From the NCBI GenBank assembly GCA_017849435.1, contig JAFIGY010000018.1, positions 1 through 64,000 on the forward strand: a DNA stretch of 64,000 bases, given 5' to 3'. Made by a program: the position numbers and the translations under genes. The notes under the pieces are model-generated. The model was given only the letters and a program-made list of their open reading frames with translations. It was not told where the DNA came from and searched no databases. Position 1 is the stretch's first letter; each line of letters begins with the position of its first letter. The stretch is from Chitinophaga niabensis. Its GTDB lineage: Bacteria; Bacteroidota; Bacteroidia; Chitinophagales; Chitinophagaceae. Shown here piece after piece: positions 53,728-62,296 of this stretch.

Positions 53728-55614
53728 TTAGAAAAGGATAGAATAGCTCAATCTTCCGCGTACGGGTATGATCAGCTCCTGACGGTTATTCCCCGCATCG
53801 CGGATCACCGGTTTGGCACCACCGGCCTCAAGGACCTGCAGGTACCACGCTTTACCGTCAATCACATAGGTATCTTTCTCCAATACTTCTATCTGCGCGC
53901 CTTCCGCCAGTCTGGCATAAAGATCGCCCGCAGGCGCCGTTACATTGATCTCCCGCCGGATACCATGCCCATCTTCCGATACCCGGATCGCATCCGTTAC
54001 AGTGGAGCCATATACCTGGTAACGGAAAGTAGGACGGTCTTTTTCATCCAGCACATATCCTTTCGGACGATAGCTGCTGCCGGCTGTATCCGCGCTCCAG
54101 GCCTGCTGCTGCGAAGCCAGTTTGCCCAGCGTTAGCAACGGTTTGCCAAAACGCTGTACAGCCCCCTGCGGCCGGGAAGTACCATTACCGCGGGAATGCC
54201 ACATCGGCGTGGTTTCCAGGAACTCTCCACGCCATACCTGCACGATAGCGCCTTTGTCCAGATCATACGTATAATGCACTTTTTCCGGGCTTCCTACGGA
54301 AACCGCATGCACTACCTTGCCATATCCGGGCAGGTCCATGAAGCTGCGCAGGATGGTATTGGATTCCGCGTCTACGAGAATAGGATCCGTTGCATCGGGT
54401 GTAATGGCGTCTCCAATGTAGAAGCCGCGTGTACCCGGACCGGCAATTACCATACCCAGTACAGGTACTCCCCAATCCCCGGAACGTGCATAGGTGATCT
54501 CCACCGGCAGATTCCCTGCCGGTAGTGTGGCCCTGCCTCTTGGATTATTATTTCCCATCGGAACAACTATCGCATTGTTGATCTTCATCGTAGCTGCACC
54601 GCCCTGTGCGTTCATATCGAAAGTATATTCTCCCGGGTCTTTTACCTGCAGCGTACCCTTATAGATCAGGATGTATTCTTTGGAAAGCGCGCCGGCATTA
54701 GCGGTAAGATGTGCCGTGCGGCCTTTTGATTCCGGCTTTTCAGCGGCATAACTGGCAGCCGGCTGATACTTGCCTTTGTATTCTGCAAATTGCAGATCAG
54801 TAAGTTCGGGACGTGGTTTGTTAAATTCCCTGATCTGGATATTCCTGAACGCCACAGCGCCATGATCTCCCTGGATACGCAACGGTCCGGCAGCCTTTTC
54901 ATCCCCTCCGCCAACGGATCCCCGGGTGGGGCCCTGCAGCTCTACGTTTTCGTGGATCAATACGCCATTCAGTTCGGCGCGTAATATTTTTGCGTTTTCG
55001 ATCTTTTTACCGGCCGCATCAAAGCGGGGTGCCTGGAAGGAGACTTTCAGATGCTGCCACAGTCCGGGCGCTTTACTGGCGTTCTGGCGCGGCGCGTATC
55101 CCTGATAGCCTTTTTGCCCTTCGGGTTTGCTGTCGTCCCAGCGTTCATAGATGCCGCCGTTGTCGCCGGGGCGCGGTTTCCTCACCCCCCAGCTGTCCAG
55201 CAGCTGCAACTCGTACCGGCCCTGAAAATAGATACCGGAGTTGGAACCTTCGGCCATCATATAATCCAGCTCAAGGTCCAGGTCGCCATGCGCTAACGTG
55301 GAATAGAGGTCCTGCCCATGCGTGCGTTTACCCGGCAGGTTCACCAGGATCCCTGTTCCCCTGGTCACCTTCAGGGTGTTCGGTTTACCGAGAACAGCGG
55401 ATACATCGCCGGCGATCTGCCAGCTGCTGCCGGCGTCTTTAAAGGCGGAGAAGTCCTGCAGCGGCAGCTGGACCGACTGGCCCGCGGCTGTCAATGCCGG
55501 AATCAGTCCGGCGCCGCAGGCACATAAAAAGCCGATCCATGACCGGCTCAGCAATTTGTTTCTTGATCTTAGTACCATGATCGCTAAAATATAAATAGTT
55601 CTTTTCGCATTCAA
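53728..55614 (-). CDS. DUF1080 (3-keto-disaccharide hydrolase-like) secreted protein
   Basis: A 628-residue exported protein; ATG 55578 (MVLRSRNKLLSR) may be the true start and gives a better signal peptide ending AAGQ. The DUF1080 concanavalin-like domain (about 80-265) has DLDLELDYMMAEGSNSGIYFQGRYELQLLDS split as two motifs (LELDYMMAEGSNSGIYFQG and YELQLLDSWG). The middle holds a PA14-like beta domain (YTFDMNAQGGAATMKINN), the last 230 residues a beta-rich region of unknown type. DUF1080 members cleave 3-keto-glycosides. Paired with the cytochrome-fused dehydrogenase in one operon, which suggests extracellular sugar oxidation and cleavage. Confidence 0.82.
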   Translation of the reverse strand: MNAKRTIYILAIMVLRSRNKLLSRSWIGFLCACGAGLIPALTAAGQSVQLPLQDFSAFKDAGSSWQIAGDVSAVLGKPNTLKVTRGTGILVNLPGKRTHGQDLYSTLAHGDLDLELDYMMAEGSNSGIYFQGRYELQLLDSWGVRKPRPGDNGGIYERWDDSKPEGQKGYQGYAPRQNASKAPGLWQHLKVSFQAPRFDAAGKKIENAKILRAELNGVLIHENVELQGPTRGSVGGGDEKAAGPLRIQGDHGAVAFRNIQIREFNKPRPELTDLQFAEYKGKYQPAASYAAEKPESKGRTAHLTANAGALSKEYILIYKGTLQVKDPGEYTFDMNAQGGAATMKINNAIVVPMGNNNPRGRATLPAGNLPVEITYARSGDWGVPVLGMVIAGPGTRGFYIGDAITPDATDPILVDAESNTILRSFMDLPGYGKVVHAVSVGSPEKVHYTYDLDKGAIVQVWRGEFLETTPMWHSRGNGTSRPQGAVQRFGKPLLTLGKLASQQQAWSADTAGSSYRPKGYVLDEKDRPTFRYQVYGSTVTDAIRVSEDGHGIRREINVTAPAGDLYARLAEGAQIEVLEKDTYVIDGKAWYLQVLEAGGAKPVIRDAGNNRQELIIPVRGRLSYSILF

Positions 55615-55668
55615 GTTATTTTTGAAGAATGGTAAAAATTCTCTTATTTTTTAAACCATATCACCACT

Positions 55669-55678
55669 AAATCGATTT
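55669..55678. promoter_or_regulatory. Short palindrome AAATCGATTT upstream of the DUF1080 operon
   Basis: A ten-base palindrome with central CG, sharing the core AATCGATT with the 22-base palindrome at 62231-62252. It lies 55-90 bases before the DUF1080 gene starts. Short A+T-rich palindromes occur by chance. Confidence 0.25.
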
Positions 55679-55713
55679 TGCATTGAAGGAAACGTAACAG
55701 ATACATTTCAGGG

Positions 55714-55752
55714 AAAAAATGCAGCGAGCCATGAGGCGGTCGCTGCATTTTC
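55714..55752 (-). terminator. Terminator of the SusC-SusD operon
   Basis: AAAATGCAGCGA (55716-55727) pairs with TCGCTGCATTTT (55740-55751) around a 12-base loop; on the minus strand the stem runs into TTTTTT (complement of 55714-55719). It is 70 bases past the SusD stop. Confidence 0.85.
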
Positions 55753-55820
55753 TTTTACAAGCAGGGTTTCCTGTGGTTACTCCACCTTACCATTCTTTTA
55801 TATTGCGGATGAAAAATTAC

Positions 55821-57524
55821 CTACCATCCTTCGTTTTGCTTCAGGTTCGGATTGCGGAGCGTTTCATCCGTCGTGATCGGGATCACGTACATCGCACTCC
55901 TCCACAAACGATCTTCTACCTTGAAGCGATCATACCGGTATCCGCCGGGCTTGGAAGGATCCACCACGGGCTTCATGCCCCAGAGGGTTTTCTCTGTATT
56001 CTCCGCAATCTTCCAGCGGCGCACGTCCCAGAAACGAAAGTTCTCGAAACACAGCTCTATCCTCCGCTCATTCCGGATCTTCTGGCGCATCTGGCCCTGT
56101 GTTAACCCTGCGAGGATAGGCGGCTGACCGGCCCGGGTACGGATGCGGTTGAGATAGATCAGGATATCCGGGTTCCCGGGATCATATTCATTCAGCGCCT
56201 CCACGTAATTGAGGAAGATCTCCGCAAGCCGGAAGGTGATGCCGTTGATGGTTCTGTTACTGCCGGACTGGCCGGCCGTAATGGTTTCATCCACCAGTTT
56301 GCGGCAGAAATAGCCGGTGCGGGTATGATCCGTTTCCGTGCTTTGTTCATCCCTGCCTTTAGCGAAAGTTTCGATCTTGCGGCCTTTCCAGGGGGCGCCG
56401 GGATAGAGGATGTCTGTATAGAAGCGGGCGTCCCGGTTGGCGTAAGGGGTATCAGGGTTGTATCCGGACAAGGGATCGGTGATCGGCAAACCGTTCTTCA
56501 TTTCATAATCATCTACCAGATTCTGGGAAGGCGCGCCGCCTGACCATCCGCCGCTGCCATTCGGGAACATATACCGGTCGTAATCCTGGTTCGCTTCATT
56601 CATCCTCACAAAAATCACTTCCCTGCTGGTGAGCACATTGCTTTTGAACATATTCTGCCGCGCTGCCAGTGTGAGTTCCAGGTCATATACCTGCGCGCCC
56701 TGATCATTCTTAAGATCGATCACTGCTTTGGCCGCTGCAGCAGCTTTACGCCATTTTTCCGGATCAGATGCAGCAGTACTGCTGCTGATATCCGCCAGGT
56801 AGCCGTTCTTACCGGCAACTGCCCAGAGTGGGCTGGCAGAAAGCAGGAGCACACGGGATTTCAACGCCATGGCTGTACCCTTTGTTACCCTGCCCACTTG
56901 TGTGGCCGGATAGGTGGCTTGTACGCGTTTGACAGCTTCATCGCAATCCGCAAGCACCTGCGCTACGCAGGAATCGAAGCTGCTGCGGGGACGATTGAGT
57001 GCTTTCGCATCTGCCTGGTCGATCGTTTTCGTAACAACGATCACACCGCCGAACTGGCGCATCAGCTCATAGAGATAATAAGCGCGGAGATAATACACTT
57101 CCCCTATCCGGTTGTCCAGCGAACCAACGTTGTTGGGATCATCCGGTGTTTTGTACTTCGCCACGTTTTCGAGAATGGTATTAGCCTGGCGAATGGCGAC
57201 ATAATTATCGCGCCAGGTGTTGCCAATCGGGTTGTCATTGCCGGACCATGACCCGTTATTGAATCGCATGGAGCCCATCCAGTTGGAAGCATCTTTGGAT
57301 TCGTCTGCGGCGGAAGACATGTTATAACCGCTCAGGTAGGTATAATTGCCGCGGAGCTTACTGTAAAGGTTATTGACCACCTGGTCCGTCATGGCGAAGC
57401 TGGTGAAGATATCTACGTCCTGCTGCTGCGTGGTGGAGGCTCTGTCAAGGAATCCCTTCTTGCAATACGGCAAAGTACAGGCAGCAAGCATTAGCAGCAC
57501 AAGTGTTTGTATTCTGATTCTCAT
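55821..57524 (-). CDS. SusD/RagB-family outer-membrane lipoprotein
   Basis: Surface glycan- or nutrient-binding partner of the SusC-type porin. The 567-residue protein has the SusD-type signal with the lipidated Cys in LPYCKKGFLDR, helix-rich TPR text in the N-terminal half (EVYYLRAYYLYELMRQFGGV is the family hallmark) and the C-terminal RLAEIFLNYVEALNEYDP and ELCFENFRFWDVRRW. Together with the SusC gene 18 bases upstream it forms a TonB-dependent uptake complex. Substrate cannot be read from the sequence. Confidence 0.96.
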   Translation of the reverse strand: MRIRIQTLVLLMLAACTLPYCKKGFLDRASTTQQQDVDIFTSFAMTDQVVNNLYSKLRGNYTYLSGYNMSSAADESKDASNWMGSMRFNNGSWSGNDNPIGNTWRDNYVAIRQANTILENVAKYKTPDDPNNVGSLDNRIGEVYYLRAYYLYELMRQFGGVIVVTKTIDQADAKALNRPRSSFDSCVAQVLADCDEAVKRVQATYPATQVGRVTKGTAMALKSRVLLLSASPLWAVAGKNGYLADISSSTAASDPEKWRKAAAAAKAVIDLKNDQGAQVYDLELTLAARQNMFKSNVLTSREVIFVRMNEANQDYDRYMFPNGSGGWSGGAPSQNLVDDYEMKNGLPITDPLSGYNPDTPYANRDARFYTDILYPGAPWKGRKIETFAKGRDEQSTETDHTRTGYFCRKLVDETITAGQSGSNRTINGITFRLAEIFLNYVEALNEYDPGNPDILIYLNRIRTRAGQPPILAGLTQGQMRQKIRNERRIELCFENFRFWDVRRWKIAENTEKTLWGMKPVVDPSKPGGYRYDRFKVEDRLWRSAMYVIPITTDETLRNPNLKQNEGW

Positions 57525-57542
57525 CTGAAAATGCTTTAGTGG

Positions 57543-60500
57543 TTAAAACTTGATATCGATCCCGAAATTCCAGATCTTCTGGATCGGGTACATGGCGCCG
57601 TTGCCATCCCCGATCTCCGGGTCTACCTGGTAATCTTTCAGCTTATCCCAGGTGTAGAGGTTCAAACCGTTGACGTATACACGAAAATAGTTGAGGCCCA
57701 GCGGAGCGATCCAACGCTTGGGCAAGCGATACCCCACTTCTACGTTCTTCAGCCGCAGGTAATCCGCGCTCTTGATCCAGAAGCTGGAAGCCCGGTGATT
57801 GTTCCCGTTTGTATTGCTGTGCAGGCGCGGATATGTTGCGGTAGCAGCGGTTTCCGGCGTCCAGCGGCCAAGATGGAAAGGCTTTACCTTCCCGCTCTGG
57901 AAGAATTCGTATACCGCTTCATTCTCCAACCGTACATCTGCATGCGCAGCGCCCTGGAAGAGTACGCTGAGATCAAAATTGCGGTAATCCATTTCAATCG
58001 TGGTACCATACATGATCTCCGGTGTACGGGCATAACCGATACGGGTTTCATCAAAGGAAGCCTGGATATAGTCATATTCTTTACCGGTCAGTTTTTTGTA
58101 TTTGATATCACCCGGACCATAAGCGGAGAAGTTCTGGAACGGACTGTTGGACACATCTGCGGCATCTTTGAAGAAGCCGTCAGCAATCAGCCCGAACTTA
58201 GTACCGATCGGCCATCCGGTACGGCGCATCCAGGGGTAAAGGCGGCTTACCTCATCCTGGTAAACGATCACGTTTTTGGCGTAAGTAAAGTTCGGTTTGA
58301 TGGCATAGTGGAACTTGCCGATGTTGTTATCATGCACCAGCTCGAATTCAATGCCTTTGTTGTCCACCTCCCCGATGTTCTGTGCTTTGATACCTTGTCC
58401 GAATACATCTGACAAAGTGCTGCGGGTGATGAGTATCTTGCTACGACGCTGTTTGAACACATCTATGGTAAGGCCGAGCTTGTTCTTCCACAACCGGAAT
58501 TCCAGGCCAAGGTCCACCTGCTTGCCACGCTCCCAGGTAACGCCCGGGTTGCCGATAGCACCTTGTCCCCATCCATTGGCCTGTGTAATATTGGTACCGA
58601 ACCAGTATTGGGGTGCACCCTGCCAGGAAGTGAACCAAAGGAAGCGTTCACCAGAGCTTCTGTCGTTCCCTACCTCACCATAAGATGCGCGTACTTTCAG
58701 AAAGCTGATGGCAGGAACATGATCCTTGATGAAATTTTCTTCAGACAATACCCATCCGCCGGAAATAGAAGGGAATAAGCCATAGCGGCTTTCCTTTGGG
58801 AAGTTTTCCGAGCCCTGGTAAGAGGCACTCACTTCCAGCAGGTACTTTGCTTTGTAGTTGTATGTTCCGCGGAACAGGAAAGACTCGTAGGCAAAGGGGA
58901 TCGAAGAACCGTTCTCCTGCAGCCTGCGGTTCCAGAGCAAAAGACCAGTTAATTCATGATGCCCGAAATTACGGTTCCAGTTCAGTACAGCCTCCAGGTA
59001 TGTGTTGCGTACGGCCCCACCGCCGCTGAAACCACCGTTAGGATCGATGCGCGTATCATTCCCGAATTGTTTGTAACCGGTGATCTCTCCCTGTGCGTTA
59101 TATAAGGGTTCATACACCGCATAGTTCCGGCCATAACTGGAGTTGGGGGTATTGGTGTTATCGTAGGAGAAGGAAACCTTGGCGCTGAGATTCTTCGTGA
59201 TCACATCCAGCTTACGGGTAAGTGCAAACGTTCCCTGTACCGTATTATTGTACCATCGGCGATAGCCTTTCTGGGAGAGTTCTCCGTAGATATTAGACTG
59301 AAAAGTACCATTCCCCCAAAGTGACCCGTCAGGGTTAAAAATGGGATAAATAGGCGCCATGCGGTTGGCGAGGTTCATGATCGTGCCCGCAGAGTTGTTC
59401 CCATCTGTACGATCCGTGAGCGTACCGGCGAGATCGAGGCGGGCGGTGAGGTCTTTCGTGATATCCACGTCTACGTTGGCTCTCAGGTTGTAGCGCTTCA
59501 TGCGGTTGTTGCCATCGTATCCATCTTTGTTATTCTTGGTATGCTTGTAGTTCCCTTCCGCCATATTGTAACCCGCCGAGATAAAATACCGGGCCACGTT
59601 ACCGCCACCGCTCACGTTCAGGTTGCCTGACACTACGGAAGATGGTCGCATGATGAACTTGTAATAATCCGTATTGGGTAATGTGCCATTCTTATAGCCA
59701 TCCAGTTGCTGCTGTGTAAATGCAGGTTGCGCACCATCGTTCCCCAACGCTTCATTCAACAGGCGGGCGTAATCATAAGAGCCGAGGTATTCCGGCAAAC
59801 GGGTAGCTTCCTGTATACCGGTAGCGGCGCGAAAGCTAACGGCGGGAGCGCCTGCTTTACCCCGTTTGGTGGGGCTCAGCACAGCGCCGTTGGCACCGCG
59901 CATCCCCAGTACGGCGGTGGCTGCTGCATCTTTCAGGATGGTCAGACTTTCAATATCGTTCGGGTCCAGGTAATCCATGGAACGCTCCACACCATCCACC
60001 ATAATGATCGGCGTAGCGGAATTCAGTGTAGCCACCCCGCGGATATATAATGTGCTTGCATCCACTCCCGGCTCTCCGCTGCGCTGCGTGGTAATGAGAC
60101 CGGGAAGACGCCCTGCCAGTGCATTGGTAAGGTTGGAAACAGGGCTCTGCAACAATTCCTTTGTAGAAATGGATGCAATAGATCCCGTAACAGTCGCCTT
60201 CTTTTGTTCACCATATGCTACTACCACTACGTCCTTCAATCCGATATTGGCAGGGTTCAACGCTACATGCACCTGGTTGGAAGAACCCACTTCCACTTCC
60301 TTTGATTCATAACCGATAAAGGAGAACACAAGCGTCTGGAGACCAGCAGGCACCTGCAGACTGTAAGTGCCATCCGCCTGCGTTTGTCCGCCCCTGTTAG
60401 TACCCTTGATCATCACTGTTACACCGGGCAACGGGGTATTCGTACGGAATTCGATCACGGAACCGATGATCATACGTTGTTTCCCTTCCTGCGGGGGAAC

Positions 60501-60935
60501 CGGCCTGGCCGTGGTATCTGCGGGCTGCCTGCCGTCCTCGGGCATAAAGATCACAATAATATCTTCCTGCTGACGGAACTGCAGGCGGGTGCTCATCAAT
60601 AGCAGATTGAGCGTTTCCTTGACAGTGCGGGTGGCTTTAGGCAGGCTGATATTCTTGTGCCGGGTGATCTGTTCCGGTGGATAAGCGATGCGGAAACCGG
60701 AGAGCGATTCTACCTTGCTAAGCGCATCGTGGAGTGTTTCCCGGCTCAGTGACAACGTGATCTTCCTGGTTGCCATATCCTGTGCCTTGCCGGAAGCCGC
60801 CCATAGCATGGGAGTCACCAGCAGCATACAGCCCAGGGCTACTGTACTGATCTTCATAACGTACCGGGTATTCCCTGACAGGCAGGTGCAAAGGAATGCC
60901 CCAAGCTGTTTTTGCACAGCTAAGAATTTTTTCAT
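57543..60935 (-). CDS. SusC/RagA TonB-dependent transporter with STN signalling domain
   Basis: Outer-membrane porin of the SusCD pair, 1130 residues. After a long signal region (to about 52) comes an STN (secretin/TonB N-terminal) domain (RKITLSLSRETLHDALSKVE to about 130), which marks transducers that talk to FecR. A carboxypeptidase-D-like regulatory domain follows (about 150-240; TPLPGVTVMIKGTNRGGQT), then the plug with LTNALAGRLPGLITTQRSGE and the 22-strand barrel ending YPIQKIWNFGIDIKF. The STN domain, FecR and the ECF sigma gene nearby imply that substrate binding induces this operon. Confidence 0.96.
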   Translation of the reverse strand: MKKFLAVQKQLGAFLCTCLSGNTRYVMKISTVALGCMLLVTPMLWAASGKAQDMATRKITLSLSRETLHDALSKVESLSGFRIAYPPEQITRHKNISLPKATRTVKETLNLLLMSTRLQFRQQEDIIVIFMPEDGRQPADTTARPVPPQEGKQRMIIGSVIEFRTNTPLPGVTVMIKGTNRGGQTQADGTYSLQVPAGLQTLVFSFIGYESKEVEVGSSNQVHVALNPANIGLKDVVVVAYGEQKKATVTGSIASISTKELLQSPVSNLTNALAGRLPGLITTQRSGEPGVDASTLYIRGVATLNSATPIIMVDGVERSMDYLDPNDIESLTILKDAAATAVLGMRGANGAVLSPTKRGKAGAPAVSFRAATGIQEATRLPEYLGSYDYARLLNEALGNDGAQPAFTQQQLDGYKNGTLPNTDYYKFIMRPSSVVSGNLNVSGGGNVARYFISAGYNMAEGNYKHTKNNKDGYDGNNRMKRYNLRANVDVDITKDLTARLDLAGTLTDRTDGNNSAGTIMNLANRMAPIYPIFNPDGSLWGNGTFQSNIYGELSQKGYRRWYNNTVQGTFALTRKLDVITKNLSAKVSFSYDNTNTPNSSYGRNYAVYEPLYNAQGEITGYKQFGNDTRIDPNGGFSGGGAVRNTYLEAVLNWNRNFGHHELTGLLLWNRRLQENGSSIPFAYESFLFRGTYNYKAKYLLEVSASYQGSENFPKESRYGLFPSISGGWVLSEENFIKDHVPAISFLKVRASYGEVGNDRSSGERFLWFTSWQGAPQYWFGTNITQANGWGQGAIGNPGVTWERGKQVDLGLEFRLWKNKLGLTIDVFKQRRSKILITRSTLSDVFGQGIKAQNIGEVDNKGIEFELVHDNNIGKFHYAIKPNFTYAKNVIVYQDEVSRLYPWMRRTGWPIGTKFGLIADGFFKDAADVSNSPFQNFSAYGPGDIKYKKLTGKEYDYIQASFDETRIGYARTPEIMYGTTIEMDYRNFDLSVLFQGAAHADVRLENEAVYEFFQSGKVKPFHLGRWTPETAATATYPRLHSNTNGNNHRASSFWIKSADYLRLKNVEVGYRLPKRWIAPLGLNYFRVYVNGLNLYTWDKLKDYQVDPEIGDGNGAMYPIQKIWNFGIDIKF

Positions 60936-61020
60936 GACGCAAATGAATTTAGAATGTTACTGAATAAGGCCGCTGTTCACGACGGCGCACATTTTGGTTG
61001 AGGAACGGGTTGCCTGTTTA

Positions 61021-61058
61021 GCTGCAAAACGCAGCTATCAACCCCTTTTCATTGATAG
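61021..61058. other. Two small hairpins in the SusC leader region
   Basis: GCTGC-AAAAC-GCAGC (61021-61035) and CTATCAA (61035-61041) with TTGATAG (61052-61058) lie between the FecR stop and the SusC start. Neither has a T-run, so they are not good terminators; they may structure the leader of the SusC message. Confidence 0.35.
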
Positions 61059-61111
61059 TAAAATGGTTTAAAGTGAATGGATAATAAATGCTAGTCTCGT
61101 TCAGTCTCTGG

Positions 61112-62101
61112 CTATTTGCAGCCTTCTCCCTGTATAATAATACGATGGTCCTTATCTGTGTGGTAAGTGGCGTTGCGTACGGTACAAAGCACGGAAAGCA
61201 CTTCATCCAGCGTTTCCTTGCCGGAGAAAGACGCCCTGATGAGGCATTCCGTCAACGCCGGATTATCGAATACGATCTTCGTGCCGTAACGCGCTTCGAG
61301 TACCCCGATGATCTCGCCGAAGCTTTCATTTTCAAAAACCATGTCCTGCTGCGTCCAGTTGGTTTGCACTATCGCCACAACACGTTGCTGCTGGGCTGCT
61401 GCATCCTTCATACTGTACACTACCTGCTGGTCCGGCGTAAGCACGGCCAACAGCTTCCGGTCGTCTTCAGTTTCCACTTTCACCTTTCCCCGTGTAACCG
61501 ACACCGTTATTTCAGGCGCATCCTTGTATGCCTTTATATTAAAGGCGGTACCCAGTACGGTGGTCCTGAGGCGGCCGCTATGGATGATAAATGGTTTGAC
61601 AGTATCTCTTTTAATATCAAAATAAGCTTCCCCTACGAGCGTTACCTCTCTGGTGCTTTTGTTAAAGGCCGCGGGGTACTCGAGCCTGCTATCAGCGTGC
61701 AATACCACGGTACTGCCATCCGGCAGGGTGATATGCCGGTTATGATGTACAGGCCGGCGATGCGATTTCACCAGTTGTTGCTGCCGGGATTCAGGTTGTA
61801 ACAGGTAATAGAGGCTGCCGGACAGCAAAGCCGCTCCCGCGATCATCGCTACCCAACGGCGTGCTTTCTTCCAGCGGGAAATGGATATTACCGGGGCAGG
61901 GGTTATGTTTAACCTGCGTTTCAGTTCCTGCAGTTTCTCCTGCGTTAGCCTGGATGCCGCTTCTCCTCCTTCTTTCCATAAATGATCAGGGCGTTCACCG
62001 CCTAATGAAGCGAACCATTTATCGAGCCGCTCCAATTCCTCATCAGTGCATTTTCCTGCCTGATACTTTTCAAGGAGCTCATATAAAACGTGTACATCCA
62101 T
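61112..62101 (-). CDS. FecR-family anti-sigma factor
   Basis: Inner-membrane protein that receives the signal from the STN domain of SusC and releases its sigma factor. The 329-residue protein has an N-terminal cytoplasmic part (about 1-80), one transmembrane helix (about 84-102, WVAMIAGAALLSGSLYYLL), a periplasmic FecR domain (HITLPDGSTVVLHADSRLEY) and a C-terminal STN-like domain (about 260-325). It is upstream of SusC on the same strand, but the sigma gene is on the other strand, which is unusual. Confidence 0.95.
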   Translation of the reverse strand: MDVHVLYELLEKYQAGKCTDEELERLDKWFASLGGERPDHLWKEGGEAASRLTQEKLQELKRRLNITPAPVISISRWKKARRWVAMIAGAALLSGSLYYLLQPESRQQQLVKSHRRPVHHNRHITLPDGSTVVLHADSRLEYPAAFNKSTREVTLVGEAYFDIKRDTVKPFIIHSGRLRTTVLGTAFNIKAYKDAPEITVSVTRGKVKVETEDDRKLLAVLTPDQQVVYSMKDAAAQQQRVVAIVQTNWTQQDMVFENESFGEIIGVLEARYGTKIVFDNPALTECLIRASFSGKETLDEVLSVLCTVRNATYHTDKDHRIIIQGEGCK

Positions 62102-62230
62102 ATGCTTAACTGATTATAAAAACACCAATCCGAAAGGTTACCGTTACCCTAAAAAAATATTTTTTTCAGGATTTCTTTGTTTTTTCTTCTAATTGATTGA
62201 TATACATAACTTTATATGAATTTTTATTTT

Positions 62231-62252
62231 TTTGCTGAATCGATTCAGCAAA
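62231..62252. promoter_or_regulatory. Perfect 22-base palindrome between FecR and sigma genes
   Basis: TTTGCTGAATC (62231-62241) followed directly by its reverse complement (62242-62252). The centre CTGAATCGATTCAG, with a central CG, is of the type bound by LacI-family repressors such as Cra/FruR. It lies 130 bases from the FecR start and 27 bases ahead of the sigma gene's -7 box. No T-run follows, so a terminator is unlikely. No LacI-type gene is in the window. Confidence 0.7.
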
Positions 62253-62278
62253 TAGGGAAAAAATCAAATTGTTATTAT

Positions 62279-62286
62279 TAAATTTG
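62279..62286 (+). promoter_or_regulatory. -7 box of the ECF sigma gene
   Basis: TAAATTTG matches TAnnTTTG. Transcription would start near 62293, only a few bases before the coding-like frame of the sigma gene opens, so the message would be nearly leaderless. No good -33 TTTG is found at 19-20 bases. Confidence 0.45.
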
Positions 62287-62296
62287 GAACAAACTT

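Noticed and set aside
62151-62167. A/T palindrome AAAAAAATATTTTTTT as terminator
   Set aside because: Only A-T pairs, no G+C stem; it lies in front of, not behind, both flanking genes.
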